This document shows, one piece after another, positions 1-8,840 of a DNA stretch of 64,000 nt. The stretch is from Escherichia sp. E4742 (GTDB taxonomy: Bacteria; Pseudomonadota; Gammaproteobacteria; Enterobacterales; Enterobacteriaceae). Each line of letters begins with the position of its first letter. Position 1 is the first letter of the stretch. Where the stretch lies: assembly GCF_005843885.1 (NCBI RefSeq), contig NZ_CP040443.1, forward strand, positions 2,666,001-2,730,000, given 5' to 3'. Position numbers and translations under genes: made by a program. A model generated the notes under the pieces. That model saw only the letters and a list, made by a program, of their open reading frames with translations, did no database searches and was not told where the DNA came from.

Positions 1-58
1 TTATCACGGGGCGGAGTGTGGCTGATATGAGAGGCCACTTTCCGCATAATCAACATCA

Positions 59-86
59 CGCCAGCTTTTACGCTGGCGTTTTTTTT
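59..86 (+). terminator. Rho-independent terminator
   Basis: Perfect 7-bp stem CGCCAGC/GCTGGCG with a 6-base loop, followed by eight T. It ends whatever transcript enters from the left edge and separates it from the transfer operon that starts at 174. The rest of 1-173 holds no gene; the promoter of the operon should lie at about 87-160, but I cannot point to clear boxes. Confidence 0.85.
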
Positions 87-173
87 GTTTACTGATAATG
101 AGTTGTTCGTTGAGCCAGCCGGCGCTTCTTTGCACAGTGACCGCTGTTTTATCACTGCAGAGGAGTTATCCGG

Positions 174-776
174 ATGAAGATGCAACCCGGGATCTTATTT
201 TCCCTGGTTACCCTGGCCCTGCTGGCCGGGTGTAACAGTCCACAAAAACTTCAGCAACGTGCGCCGGCCATGCCGGTACCTTCCGTCAGCGTTTCCCGCA
301 ATGTACAGCCGGTGTCACCGGATATTTATGCGCAGCCGGCACCGGAAGTGGTGCGTTACGACCGTTACCTGCTGGTCAGCACGGCACCGCAGGCAGCGCA
401 GCGTGACCCGCTTTCCCAGGTGATTGATATCCGTATTCCGGCGTCGTTAAAGCCCACTGTGGCCGATGCCATGCGTTATGCCCTGAAACAGTCCGGTTAC
501 ACGCTGTGTGCCACCGGGCCGGCCAATGGTGTGCTGTACCGCCAGCCCCTGCCCGCCGTGCAGTATCAGCAGGGACCGGTGCGACTGCGTACAGCCCTGC
601 AGGTGATGGCGGGACCGGCCTGGCAACTGGAGGTGGATGACGTTCAGCGTGTGGTCTGCCACAGCCTGCGGGCGGGGTATCAGTTACCGGCAGGCCAGCT
701 GGCACCGGTGCCGGCTTCTCCGGCAATCACGGCCCCGGTGGCGCAACCGGCTAGGGGAGGCTTCCTGAAAAAATGA
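174..776 (+). CDS. PilL N-terminal-domain lipoprotein (TIGR03748 type)
   Basis: 200-residue predicted lipoprotein: hydrophobic signal with lipobox LLAG-C (Cys20), a Pro-rich linker, then the conserved block starting RYLLV and containing DAMRYALKQSGY, which I recognise as the PilL N-terminal domain of PFGI-1-class ICEs. The domain resembles the periplasmic part of secretin-associated proteins, so a role in envelope assembly of the conjugative or pilus machine is likely (inference). The start has GAGGAG upstream. The end overlaps the next gene by an ATGA junction, so this is the first gene of the transfer operon. The C-terminal Pro/Ala tail looks disordered. Confidence 0.8.
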   Translation: MKMQPGILFSLVTLALLAGCNSPQKLQQRAPAMPVPSVSVSRNVQPVSPDIYAQPAPEVVRYDRYLLVSTAPQAAQRDPLSQVIDIRIPASLKPTVADAMRYALKQSGYTLCATGPANGVLYRQPLPAVQYQQGPVRLRTALQVMAGPAWQLEVDDVQRVVCHSLRAGYQLPAGQLAPVPASPAITAPVAQPARGGFLKK

Positions 777-1546
777 GCGAACAACAGGAGATGATGACAC
801 CCGTCCCTGCAGATAAACCCACAACGCGCCGGCGTTCACTTCTGCGGGGCGTGGCAGTCGGTTCCCTGACTTTGCTGGTTATGGTGACGGGCGTGGCTCT
901 GTATCTGACGGGACGCGGCATGCTGGCGATGGATACCCGTCTGGCAACCCTGGAACAACAGCAGGGGGAGCGTCTGACACCGGCGTCGCTGGCCCCGTTG
1001 CAGTCACGCCTGAGTGAACTGGAGACGAAGCTGCAGGCGGAGAGTGCGCGTCTGGCGCAGCTGGCCCGGCAGCCCGTTCTGACCGAGGTTCAGCAGACGC
1101 TGCTTAAGGAAGTGCCGGCGTCCCTTGAGCAGATTCAGGCAGCACAGAAAGCCCTTTCCCTGCGGCTGGACACACTGGCGGCACTGGCAGAGAAGCCACA
1201 GCCCCGGGCTGTTCAGTCCGAATCCCCCTCTGCTTCCGGCACCGGGAAAAAGGACGTGTCCGGAACGAAAGACCCCTCTCCGGTGGTACAGAAAATCGCC
1301 CGCCCTCTGACTGCACGTTCAGGTACGTCGCACACTTTCCGTCAGGCACCGTTTGTGCTGACCGGCACCGAGCGCCGGGGGGCGCAGTCATATGCGGCGG
1401 TGGCACCCCGGGGATATACCCGTCTGTCGCAGGTGGCACTGCTCGGGGAAGGTGAGAGTGTGGCCGGCTGGACACTGATTCATGCCGGTCACGAACAGGC
1501 GACGTTCCGGGTGAACGGACGTCAGGTACAGGTCAGGGTGGAGTGA
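773..1546 (+). CDS. Inner-membrane coiled-coil protein of the transfer operon, PilP/GspC-like C-terminus
   Basis: 257 residues: an N-terminal cytoplasmic stretch rich in Arg, one transmembrane segment at about 25-47, a coiled coil at about 50-135, a Ser/Pro linker, and a small C-terminal beta domain containing GEGESVAGW. That last domain resembles the homology region of PilP/GspC proteins, which link inner-membrane platforms to secretins; the resemblance is by eye only. The gene overlaps the PilL-N gene by 4 bases and abuts the next, so it is translationally coupled. I do not know a named family for the whole protein. Confidence 0.65.
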   Translation: MSEQQEMMTPVPADKPTTRRRSLLRGVAVGSLTLLVMVTGVALYLTGRGMLAMDTRLATLEQQQGERLTPASLAPLQSRLSELETKLQAESARLAQLARQPVLTEVQQTLLKEVPASLEQIQAAQKALSLRLDTLAALAEKPQPRAVQSESPSASGTGKKDVSGTKDPSPVVQKIARPLTARSGTSHTFRQAPFVLTGTERRGAQSYAAVAPRGYTRLSQVALLGEGESVAGWTLIHAGHEQATFRVNGRQVQVRVE

Positions 1547-2272
1547 ATGAAGATGAGACTGAAATCCCTGTTACTGGTGATACTGATACCTGTACTGGTA
1601 CAGGCCGCAGACCAGAACACGACCGTGACGGACGTGTCCCGTACGGATACGTCACAACATACGCAGAGCACCACGCAGTCGCTGCAACAGCAGGCTGGCC
1701 GGTGGGGGCTGAGTGAGGAGGACTGGGGGCGTTATCAGGCACTGATGGCGGGCCCCCGCGGGATACACTCACCGGGTCTTGACCCGCTGACAGCACTGGG
1801 TATTGAGGCCCGGACACCGGCTGAGCGCCGGGCGTATGCCGAAAAGTGGGTGAAGGAAGAGTATGCCCGTACAGAGAAGGAGCTGGCTTTTCAGCGGGAG
1901 GTTGATGCGGCATGGCAGCGTCTTTATCCCGGAAAGCTGCCGGTCAGCATGGGCAATACCGGTGTTCTGGCCGGGGACACCGGAGGCAGACTGGCGCTGT
2001 TTGTGAAGGCGAAGGACTGTGCGTCCTGTGATATCCGCCTGAGTAAGGTGCTGGCATCCGGTAAGCCGGTGGATATTTACCTGGTGGACAGTCAGGGGAA
2101 AGACGGGCTGCTTCGTCAGTGGGCACGTGAGCACAATATCCCACCAGAGAAGGTTCGCAGCCGGCATATCACCCTGAACCATGATGCGGGGCGCTGGCTG
2201 CGTTTTGGTGAGGGACAGATGCCGGTGGTACTGCAGCAGGGGGCGGACGGATGGCGCGTGGCTGCATTCTGA
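1547..2272 (+). CDS. ICE protein, TIGR03759 family
   Basis: 241 residues with a signal peptide (cleavage after about Ala20, VQA-AD). It has the family hallmarks LSEEDWGRYQALMAGPRG, LDPLTALGIEART and a C-terminal thioredoxin-like half with a CASC motif (about 163-166). TIGR03759 is a conserved periplasmic component of PFGI-1/SPI-7-class ICE transfer regions; its exact role is unknown. The CxxC suggests a redox or structural disulfide function (inference). It starts directly after the stop of the previous gene and overlaps the following transglycosylase gene by 22 bases. Confidence 0.85.
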   Translation: MKMRLKSLLLVILIPVLVQAADQNTTVTDVSRTDTSQHTQSTTQSLQQQAGRWGLSEEDWGRYQALMAGPRGIHSPGLDPLTALGIEARTPAERRAYAEKWVKEEYARTEKELAFQREVDAAWQRLYPGKLPVSMGNTGVLAGDTGGRLALFVKAKDCASCDIRLSKVLASGKPVDIYLVDSQGKDGLLRQWAREHNIPPEKVRSRHITLNHDAGRWLRFGEGQMPVVLQQGADGWRVAAF

Positions 2273-2925
2273 CCGTTCTGCTGATGCTGGCAGGCAGCGG
2301 TATGTGTCAGTCTGTTGCACAGACCATTCCTGACGGGTATGTGCAGGTGGCCCGTGCACACGGTATTCCGGCAGAAGTGCTGTATGCCATCTCCCTGACA
2401 GAGACCGCCATGGCGCCCGGTGATGTGGCCGGCGTCATGCAGTATTCCCGCCGCGACGGGCGTCTTCCGGATGTCTCCCGCCCCTGGCCCTGGACAATCA
2501 ATGTGGCCGGGAAGGGGTACCGTTATGCCAGCCGTCTGGAGGCCTGGCAGGCACTGCAGGTGTTTCTGAAACGTTATCCGGCCAGATGTATTGATGTCGG
2601 GATAGCGCAGGTCAATCTGGGGTGGAATGGTCATCGTTTTCCGTCAACATGGGCGGCTTTTGACCCGTACACCAGTCTTGAAACGGCGGCAGTCATTCTG
2701 CAGGAGTGCCGTCAGCGCCATCCTGACAGCTGGCTGAAGGCAGCCGGTTGTTATCATCATCCTGCCGGTGGAAAGCCGGCCGCCCGTTACACCGCCGTGG
2801 TCAGACGTCATCTGGACCGACTGCATGCCCGGTCAGCAGCAACAGGGATGACGCCACGGCAGACAGCCATGCTGACGCCTTCTCCCCGTTATATCTGGAC
2901 TGAACCTCAGGAGAAACAGAAATGA
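2251..2925 (+). CDS. Lytic transglycosylase of the conjugation system
   Basis: 224 residues with a signal peptide of about 23. The SLT-type fold is suggested by ISLTETA, in which the Glu is the likely catalytic acid, followed by a GIAQVNLGWNGH motif typical of specialised conjugation transglycosylases (VirB1/PilT-like). It would cleave peptidoglycan to let the mating pore through the wall. Its position between the TIGR03759 and TIGR03765 genes is the usual one in PFGI-1-class elements. It overlaps both neighbours (22 and 4 bases), which indicates coupled translation. Confidence 0.85.
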   Translation: MARGCILTVLLMLAGSGMCQSVAQTIPDGYVQVARAHGIPAEVLYAISLTETAMAPGDVAGVMQYSRRDGRLPDVSRPWPWTINVAGKGYRYASRLEAWQALQVFLKRYPARCIDVGIAQVNLGWNGHRFPSTWAAFDPYTSLETAAVILQECRQRHPDSWLKAAGCYHHPAGGKPAARYTAVVRRHLDRLHARSAATGMTPRQTAMLTPSPRYIWTEPQEKQK

Positions 2926-3440
2926 AACAACACGGGCGAATTTATGCCCTGAGTCTGCTGCTGTTCTGTGCGGCGGCAGAAGCGGAACTGACGGTGATTG
3001 CTGACCTGGGTGGCAGGGATGCCGCGCCTTTTTTTGAGGGTATCAACCGGCAGGCACCGGCTTCTGCACCGGTTATTTCACCACAGCCTCTTCTGCAGGG
3101 AGAAGCCGCGATGCTGCCGGTCAGCACACCTGAAATGTCACCCGGCGAGGTGACACCACGCCCGCTTCAGCTACCGGGCATCGGTGCACTTTTCCTTGTG
3201 GGGGATGATGTGTATTCCCGCGCGTGGCTGCAGAAAAATGCGGCTGTGCTCCGGGCGCGTCATGCTGCCGGAATGGTGGTGAATGTGGCTGATGAAAACG
3301 GCCTGCGCACGCTGCGTGAACTGGCCCCCGGCGTGGCGATGGCACCGGCATCCGGTTCTGCGCTGGCCCGCCGGTTACAGCTGAAGTCTTATCCGGTACT
3401 GATAACGGACAACGGGCTGTCACAGGAGGTGGAGCCATGA
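2922..3440 (+). CDS. ICE protein, TIGR03765 (PFL_4695) family
   Basis: 172 residues, secreted (signal cleaved near AEA-E). It matches the family by LTVIADLGGRDAAPFFE near the mature N-terminus, the PGIGALFLVGDDVYSRAWL block and the RLQLKSYPVLIT block. It is a periplasmic transfer protein of unknown mechanism that always accompanies the transglycosylase and TraD in this ICE class. Four-base overlaps on both sides. Confidence 0.85.
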   Translation: MKQHGRIYALSLLLFCAAAEAELTVIADLGGRDAAPFFEGINRQAPASAPVISPQPLLQGEAAMLPVSTPEMSPGEVTPRPLQLPGIGALFLVGDDVYSRAWLQKNAAVLRARHAAGMVVNVADENGLRTLRELAPGVAMAPASGSALARRLQLKSYPVLITDNGLSQEVEP

Positions 3441-4042
3441 TGCAGGCACCTGTGATAACCGCAGCCCTGCTGGTCAGCCCGGTGCTGATGGTTTGTCTGG
3501 TGTTCTGCCTGCTGGCCGTGTTGCTGATGCTTATCCTGCGGGGAGGGTGGCGAAAACAGAAATGCGCCCGGACCCGTCGCCATCAGCGTTATCGTGCCAC
3601 TGCCGCCCGGGTACTGGCCAGACTGAAGACGCTGCCGGGGGATGCGCATCGTCTGAAGTATCTGCGCAAAATCAACCCGTATGTCTTCGAAGAAGTGTTG
3701 TTACTGGCCCTGACGCAGCAGGGGATGACGGTTATTCACAATCCCTGCTACAGCGGTGATGGCGGCCTGGACGGACAGGTGGTGATTAACGGTGAGCGCT
3801 GGCTGATACAGGCAAAGCGCTACGGACGGACCATCCGCCCGGCACATATTGATGCCTTCGGGGAACTGCTGCGCCGGGAGGGGTGCCGGGGGTTTTTTAT
3901 TCATACCGGTCGTACGGGGCCGGTCAGCCGGGCCAGGCTGACACTGTGGCCGGATATCGAACTTGTCAGCGGTCAGCGTCTGCTGAAACTGCTGAACGGA
4001 ACATTACTGACAGATGAACTTACCAGGGGGGAGCGGGGATGA
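3437..4042 (+). CDS. Membrane-anchored Mrr-like restriction endonuclease-fold protein
   Basis: 201 residues. One or two N-terminal transmembrane segments (about 8-38) precede a basic linker and a PF04471-like nuclease domain. The PD-(D/E)XK signature is visible as GDGGLDG (about 112-118) followed by WLIQAKRYG (about 126-134), giving the D...QxK catalytic pattern of Mrr-type enzymes. Homologues travel in ICE transfer operons between TIGR03765 and TraD; the function there is not established. It overlaps its neighbours by 4 bases, so it is co-translated with the transfer genes rather than being cargo. Confidence 0.75.
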   Translation: MMQAPVITAALLVSPVLMVCLVFCLLAVLLMLILRGGWRKQKCARTRRHQRYRATAARVLARLKTLPGDAHRLKYLRKINPYVFEEVLLLALTQQGMTVIHNPCYSGDGGLDGQVVINGERWLIQAKRYGRTIRPAHIDAFGELLRREGCRGFFIHTGRTGPVSRARLTLWPDIELVSGQRLLKLLNGTLLTDELTRGERG

Positions 4043-4551
4043 TGACGGTAAAACGGATGTTTATGCTTTTATTCAGAACAGTGATTGTCTGGCCATCCGT
4101 GCTGACGGGATGCCTGATGATGCTGTATTTCGTTGAGGTCGCCAGCGGTGGTGTGACAGGGCTGGCGCAGCGTTATGAGGCGGAGTCAGCACGCTGGCGT
4201 GATGCGCCGGAAGGGACGGTGATGATGCTCCGGTGCCCGTCGCGTCCTTTCGTGGCACCGGTGACAACCGGGGAGTGGCGTGCACTGTCCGCCACTGATG
4301 CCGAATGCCTCCGGTCACCGCGCTCTTTCAGGCAGGCTGCAGAGGCAGATTTTCAGTCACTGCACACGCTGGCGCTGACACTGCTGCTGGCATCCGTGGT
4401 TCTGGAAGGCATTTCGGCCGGCATGTTGCGCCGGAAAACCGCATCCGTACCGGTATCACCACATTGTGGATGTGGCCGGGGCCGTGGTGCGGTTGCACAC
4501 TGGCCTGACCATGATAATGATGCAATTCCGCAGAAGGGAGGTCAGGTATGA
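4039..4551 (+). CDS. Transfer-operon membrane protein, unrecognised
   Basis: 170 residues with an N-terminal transmembrane segment (about 8-33), a central soluble stretch with two Cys (at LRCPSRP and AECLRSP), and a second hydrophobic segment at about 110-128. After about residue 135 the reading changes to a low-complexity Cys/Gly/Pro/His tail, while another frame reads like ordinary protein with a hydrophobic stretch. The tail may therefore be an uncorrected frameshift, although the present stop makes a normal ATGA overlap with the next gene. Function unknown. Confidence 0.6.
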   Translation: MMTVKRMFMLLFRTVIVWPSVLTGCLMMLYFVEVASGGVTGLAQRYEAESARWRDAPEGTVMMLRCPSRPFVAPVTTGEWRALSATDAECLRSPRSFRQAAEADFQSLHTLALTLLLASVVLEGISAGMLRRKTASVPVSPHCGCGRGRGAVAHWPDHDNDAIPQKGGQV

Positions 4552-5330
4552 CGGCTTCACTGCTGGTCCGTGTGCAGGCAAATGTTCCGGCCTGGGCACA
4601 TGAACAACTGGCTGCATGGGATGCTGCAGAGTTTGCGGCAATGTCGGATTTTATTACGGAACACTACTGGACGGGACAGGGCAGTATCAATGTGTACCGC
4701 ATTGTGGGAACTGACCATCCACAGTATGCCGGAATGACCTGGCTGGAGCTGCTGGAGCGCGGTAAACGCATGGACATCAATATCCCGTTACTCGAAAAGA
4801 ATCCGGGATATTACACGCAGGCAGAGCAACAGCATGCCGGGATGAGTTTTGTCAGCACGGATGGCATTCACTGGTATGTCAGTGCTGACGGTAATCACCG
4901 CAGCTGTCTGGCCCGCTTTCTGTTTCACCTGCAGGGGGAGGGGCGTACACAGCTTCACAATGTGGCCCAGAGTGTTTATCACACAGACCAGGCGTTCCGG
5001 TCTGCCTGTCGGGAAATTCACAACCTGACAGAACCGTTGTCCCGGCATGGTGTGTATCTTCGTCTGCAGACCCGGCGGCAGTGTGTTTCCCGCGAAGACC
5101 AGGCCTGCTGGAAAGTGGACCGTTTCAGCACAGAAGCCCTGCTGATAGTGGATGATGTGCATGCAGGCGGACATGACGGGCCACCGGTGTATAAGGCATT
5201 ACTGCTGAATGCGGCGGACGCATGGCAGGAGGTAATGGCGCTGCGATACCGTCTGGAAAGATTTTCAGCGCGTGCGGATACAGGGCGCTCATGGTGGCGC
5301 CGTCTTTTACAGAGAGGTACCCGGTCATGA
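4548..5330 (+). CDS. ParB/sulfiredoxin-fold-like protein of the transfer operon
   Basis: 260 residues, soluble. The motif SADGNHRSCLARFLFH (about 104-119) resembles the GxxR/H nucleotide-binding loop of ParB-like and sulfiredoxin proteins; the rest is not recognised. Located directly before traD with ATGA overlaps on both sides. In related ICEs a gene of this kind sits at this position, which suggests a DNA-processing or regulatory role at the coupling step (inference). Confidence 0.55.
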   Translation: MTASLLVRVQANVPAWAHEQLAAWDAAEFAAMSDFITEHYWTGQGSINVYRIVGTDHPQYAGMTWLELLERGKRMDINIPLLEKNPGYYTQAEQQHAGMSFVSTDGIHWYVSADGNHRSCLARFLFHLQGEGRTQLHNVAQSVYHTDQAFRSACREIHNLTEPLSRHGVYLRLQTRRQCVSREDQACWKVDRFSTEALLIVDDVHAGGHDGPPVYKALLLNAADAWQEVMALRYRLERFSARADTGRSWWRRLLQRGTRS

Positions 5331-7423
5331 GTAATCGTTATGTCATTGAGGCTTTGCTGCGACCGGCGGTGGAGCTGAACACTGCCGTGGTGGCGGCAAC
5401 GGCGGCCGGTGTCTGTGTGACAGCGCCCTGGGCGGTGGCGCTCGCGCCGTCGGTCAGTTATGCCACTGCTGCCGGTTTTGGTGTTCTGGCAGCGGTCCGT
5501 TTTCGCCAGGGAATGAAGGTCATCCGCTACCGTCGCAATCTGCGGCGTCTGCCCCGTTATGTGATGAGTACCCGGCAGATACCCGTGAGCCGTCAGCGCC
5601 TTTTTCTGGGCCGGGGATTTCGCTGGACACAGAAACACACCCAGCGCCTTCAGGATACGTTGCGCCCGGAGGTGGCCAGGTACCTTCAGCCGGGCTGGCT
5701 GTACCGGATGGCCCGTCAGCTTGAGCTGAAAACGGAGCATACCGTCCCCCGTCTGGGGCAGCTTTTGCGCAAGGACTCTCCGCTGAATCCGGTACGCCCC
5801 CTGCCGCCAGTGGGCGGGAATCCGGCACTGCATGGTATTGAACCGGATGAACAGGATGTGACGCTGGCGCTGGGAGAGCGGGTGGGACATACCATTGTTT
5901 ATGGTACCACCCGTGTCGGTAAAACCCGGCTGGCAGAGCTGCTGGTCACACAGGATATCCGCCGGGGAGAGGTCACCATTGTCTTTGACCCCAAAGGGGA
6001 TGCTGACCTGTTGCTGCGTGTCTGGGCAGAAGCACACCGGGCCGGCAGGGGCGATGAGCTTTATATCTTTCATCTGGGCTGGCCGGAAATCTCTGCGCGT
6101 TATAACGCAGTGGGGCGTTTTGGCCGGGTATCGGAAGTGGCCACCCGTGTGGCGGGACAGTTGTCCGGTGAAGGCAACAGTGCTGCTTTCCGGGAGTTTG
6201 CCTGGCGTTTTGTCAATATCATTGCCCGCGCCCTGGTGGCGCTGGGAGAACGCCCGGATTACACGCTGATTATGCGCTATGTGAATAATATTGCTGACCT
6301 CTATATTCGCTATGCCGGAAAGGTGGTCAGTGAACAGATGCCGGAACTGGAAAGCGCCATTCTGAATAACATGAATGTGCTGGGTGAGAATGATGTGCCC
6401 CGGACCATGCAGAACCAGCCGGATGCTGTGCGTATCTGGGCCATTGAGGTGGCGCTCAGCAGTGAAGCCGGGAAGAAACTTTATGACCCGATACTGGATG
6501 GTCTGCGAAGTGCGGTACGTTATGACCGGACCTATTTCGATAAAATCGTGGCATCCCTGCTGCCGTTGCTGGAAAAACTGACCACCGGAAAGACGGCAGA
6601 GCTGCTGGCACCGGACTACCTGGATATGAGCGATACCCGTCCCGTGTTTGACTGGGAGCAGGTGATACGTAAAAAGGCGGTGGTGTATATCGGTCTTGAT
6701 GCACTCAGTGACAGTGAAGTGGCCAGTGCCGTGGGAAACTCCATGTTTGCAGACCTGGTGAGTGTGGCCGGACATATCTACAAACACGGTATGAATGCCG
6801 GATTGCCCGGTGCCGGGGAGAGTAAAAATGTGGTCAACCTGCACTGTGATGAGTTCAACGAACTGATGGGCGATGAATTTATTCCGCTCATCAACAAGGG
6901 CGGTGGTGCCGGTATGCAGGTGACGGCGTATACCCAGACGTCTTCGGATATTGAAGCCCGCATCGGTAATGCGGCTAAAACTGCCCAGGTACAGGGTAAC
7001 TTCAATAACATGATTATGCTGCGCGTCAGGGAGAACAGGACGGCAGAGCTGCTGACCAGTCAGCTGCCTCAGGTGGAGATTTACACCAAAACACTGGTGT
7101 CTGGACATCAGGATACCGCCGATGTGACGTCCGGACAGGATTTCACCTCCAGCACTCAGGACCGCGTTGGTACAGTAAAGGTTCCCTTACTGGAGCCGGC
7201 GGATATCGTCACCCTGCCAAAGGGGCAGGCATTTGCCCTGCTGGAAGGCGGACAGTTGTGGAAAATCCGGATGCCGCTGCCGGCACCGGATAAGGACGAT
7301 GCGCTGATGCCGGAGAGCATTGCAAAAGTGGCTGAAGCCATGCGGCGTCATTACCACACCGGAGAGGGATGGTGGCATGAAGCCCCGGCCGTGAATGTGC
7401 CGGAAGGAGACGGACATGGCTGA
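5327..7423 (+). CDS. traD: TraD, conjugative coupling ATPase (SXT/TOL subfamily)
   Basis: 698-residue type IV coupling protein that hands the relaxase-DNA complex to the mating pore. Two transmembrane segments at about 16-58; Walker A GTTRVGKT at about 193-200; Walker B LHCDEFNEL at about 503-511. The MSNRYVIE start at 5327 is preferred over an upstream in-frame codon because it makes an ATGA overlap with the previous gene and matches the family N-terminus (TIGR03743). It overlaps the next gene by 8 bases. A long antisense reading frame here is a shadow. Confidence 0.95.
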   Translation: MSNRYVIEALLRPAVELNTAVVAATAAGVCVTAPWAVALAPSVSYATAAGFGVLAAVRFRQGMKVIRYRRNLRRLPRYVMSTRQIPVSRQRLFLGRGFRWTQKHTQRLQDTLRPEVARYLQPGWLYRMARQLELKTEHTVPRLGQLLRKDSPLNPVRPLPPVGGNPALHGIEPDEQDVTLALGERVGHTIVYGTTRVGKTRLAELLVTQDIRRGEVTIVFDPKGDADLLLRVWAEAHRAGRGDELYIFHLGWPEISARYNAVGRFGRVSEVATRVAGQLSGEGNSAAFREFAWRFVNIIARALVALGERPDYTLIMRYVNNIADLYIRYAGKVVSEQMPELESAILNNMNVLGENDVPRTMQNQPDAVRIWAIEVALSSEAGKKLYDPILDGLRSAVRYDRTYFDKIVASLLPLLEKLTTGKTAELLAPDYLDMSDTRPVFDWEQVIRKKAVVYIGLDALSDSEVASAVGNSMFADLVSVAGHIYKHGMNAGLPGAGESKNVVNLHCDEFNELMGDEFIPLINKGGGAGMQVTAYTQTSSDIEARIGNAAKTAQVQGNFNNMIMLRVRENRTAELLTSQLPQVEIYTKTLVSGHQDTADVTSGQDFTSSTQDRVGTVKVPLLEPADIVTLPKGQAFALLEGGQLWKIRMPLPAPDKDDALMPESIAKVAEAMRRHYHTGEGWWHEAPAVNVPEGDGHG

Positions 7424-8348
7424 TTCCCGTCGTGATGTGGAGCGTCCTGACGCCGCACAACCGCCACGCCGGCACGGGCTGCTGTATAACCTGCTGTGGG
7501 GGTGGCCGTGGGCACTGGCCGGGATGGTACTCTCTTCCCTGTTGCTGAGCCTGCTGATTGAGTACGTGGGTATTACGTTTTTCTGGCCCGGGCAGGGGGC
7601 CGGACACAGTGAAGCGGTCATGAACACCGAGCTGGGCTGGTTATCCTCGGAATTCACCCGCAGTCTGCTGCTGTCCACGCCGTCAGTGACGGTGATGAAG
7701 TGGGTGTCCACGGCGTACCAGTGGCTGTTTGTGGACAGCGGATTTATGGCCTGGATGAAGCAGGGCGCTTCGGCTGATAACAGTGTGATACAGGAAGTGG
7801 ATACCCTGGGCCGCTGGCTGGCGCATTACCTGCATGATTACCTGATGGCCACGGTATATGTGACGGTGGTGACGCTGGTCCGGGTGACGATTCTGGTGCT
7901 GTCAGCCCCTCTGTTTGTGATGGTGGCTCTGGTGGCTGTGGTGGAAGGTCTGGGAAGACGTGACCTGCGCAGGTACGGTGCTGCGTATGAATCCAGTTTT
8001 GTTTATCACCATGCCAGAAAGTCCATTAAACCGGCGATATACATTCCCTGTATTCTTTATATGTCCTGGCCCACGGCAGTATACCCGAACCTGCTGATAT
8101 GGCCGGCGGCCATGCTTCTGGGCGTGGCCATCACCGTGACCATGGCGTCATTCAAAAATACCTCTGAGTCCGGGGGGCGCTGGACAGCCCGGGACAAAAC
8201 TGTTTTTGTGCCGGGCTGTCAGCAGACAAGCCACGCCATTACTGTCAGTGCGCGTCAGTGCTTCCCGCTGTTGGCATCAGAACCGGTATCCAATACCCAG
8301 TATCCAGGTATTATTATTCTCGCCCAGCAGACGGGAATACTCCCATGA
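7416..8348 (+). CDS. ICE membrane protein, TIGR03747/DUF4400 family, with run-on C-terminus
   Basis: Polytopic inner-membrane protein (four hydrophobic segments) that follows traD in this ICE class. From my memory of the family, members end soon after a TMASFKKYL-like sequence. Here the A-run at 8154-8158 has five A; with a sixth the reading would end FKKYL-stop at 8167 (about 250 residues). As written, the frame runs on for about 60 unrelated residues into the 3' end of the opposite-strand Ail-like gene. Start at 7416 (MADSRRD) overlaps traD by 8 bases. Confidence 0.85.
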   Translation: MADSRRDVERPDAAQPPRRHGLLYNLLWGWPWALAGMVLSSLLLSLLIEYVGITFFWPGQGAGHSEAVMNTELGWLSSEFTRSLLLSTPSVTVMKWVSTAYQWLFVDSGFMAWMKQGASADNSVIQEVDTLGRWLAHYLHDYLMATVYVTVVTLVRVTILVLSAPLFVMVALVAVVEGLGRRDLRRYGAAYESSFVYHHARKSIKPAIYIPCILYMSWPTAVYPNLLIWPAAMLLGVAITVTMASFKNTSESGGRWTARDKTVFVPGCQQTSHAITVSARQCFPLLASEPVSNTQYPGIIILAQQTGILP

Positions 8349-8776
8349 GGCATCGATAACAACGCTTTGCCACGGATTTATCTGTAAACCGAGAGCGCCC
8401 ATTGCCCCTCTGTCTTTATGATTGATGGTATTTCCTGTTATCCACTGTTCTTCCTGTTCTGCAGAGGCTATTCCTGCAAGAGCATAAATACTGAGGGACG
8501 GAGAAATACGGTAAAAGGGGCCCACTGAAAAGGCATCATAGCCGCCGGCACTGTTAACTATTATTCCGGGCATTAAACTGGCTATGCCCGTATATGAAAA
8601 GCCCGCTCCCCATTTCTCATTAAATTCATAACGATATTTGAGGTTTATTCCTGCTCCGGTATATGCACCGTCAGTTACGCCGATGCCTGCGGATATGGAA
8701 TGTTTTTGCTCACTGGCATTGGCTGTGGTGATAAAATCATCAGTGTGCATACCAGTAGTATTTTTATATAGCGCAT
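8277..8776 (-). CDS. Ail/Lom (OmpX)-family outer-membrane beta-barrel, frameshifted in the signal peptide
   Basis: The body (SEQKHSISAGIGVTDGAY onward, ending WILGIGYRF) is an eight-stranded barrel of the Ail/Lom/PagC family, proteins tied to serum resistance and adhesion. The ATG at 8776, preceded by GGGAGAG, opens a perfect signal peptide (MRYIKILLVCTLMILS), but that frame leaves the barrel frame at about 8728-8731. One missing base joins the two halves. Without it no signal peptide would be made. It is convergent with the upstream transfer gene and part of a minus-strand cargo block. Confidence 0.75.
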
Positions 8777-8840
8777 ACACAACTCTCCCGGGAGATAAAA
8801 AATGAAGTATTCATGGCGTGGAATGCCAGATATTGTGGTA

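Noticed and set aside
5018..7108. 696-codon minus-strand reading frame
   Set aside because: It lies antisense to traD, is rich in His, Gln and Arg with no domain, and results from the codon bias of the real gene.
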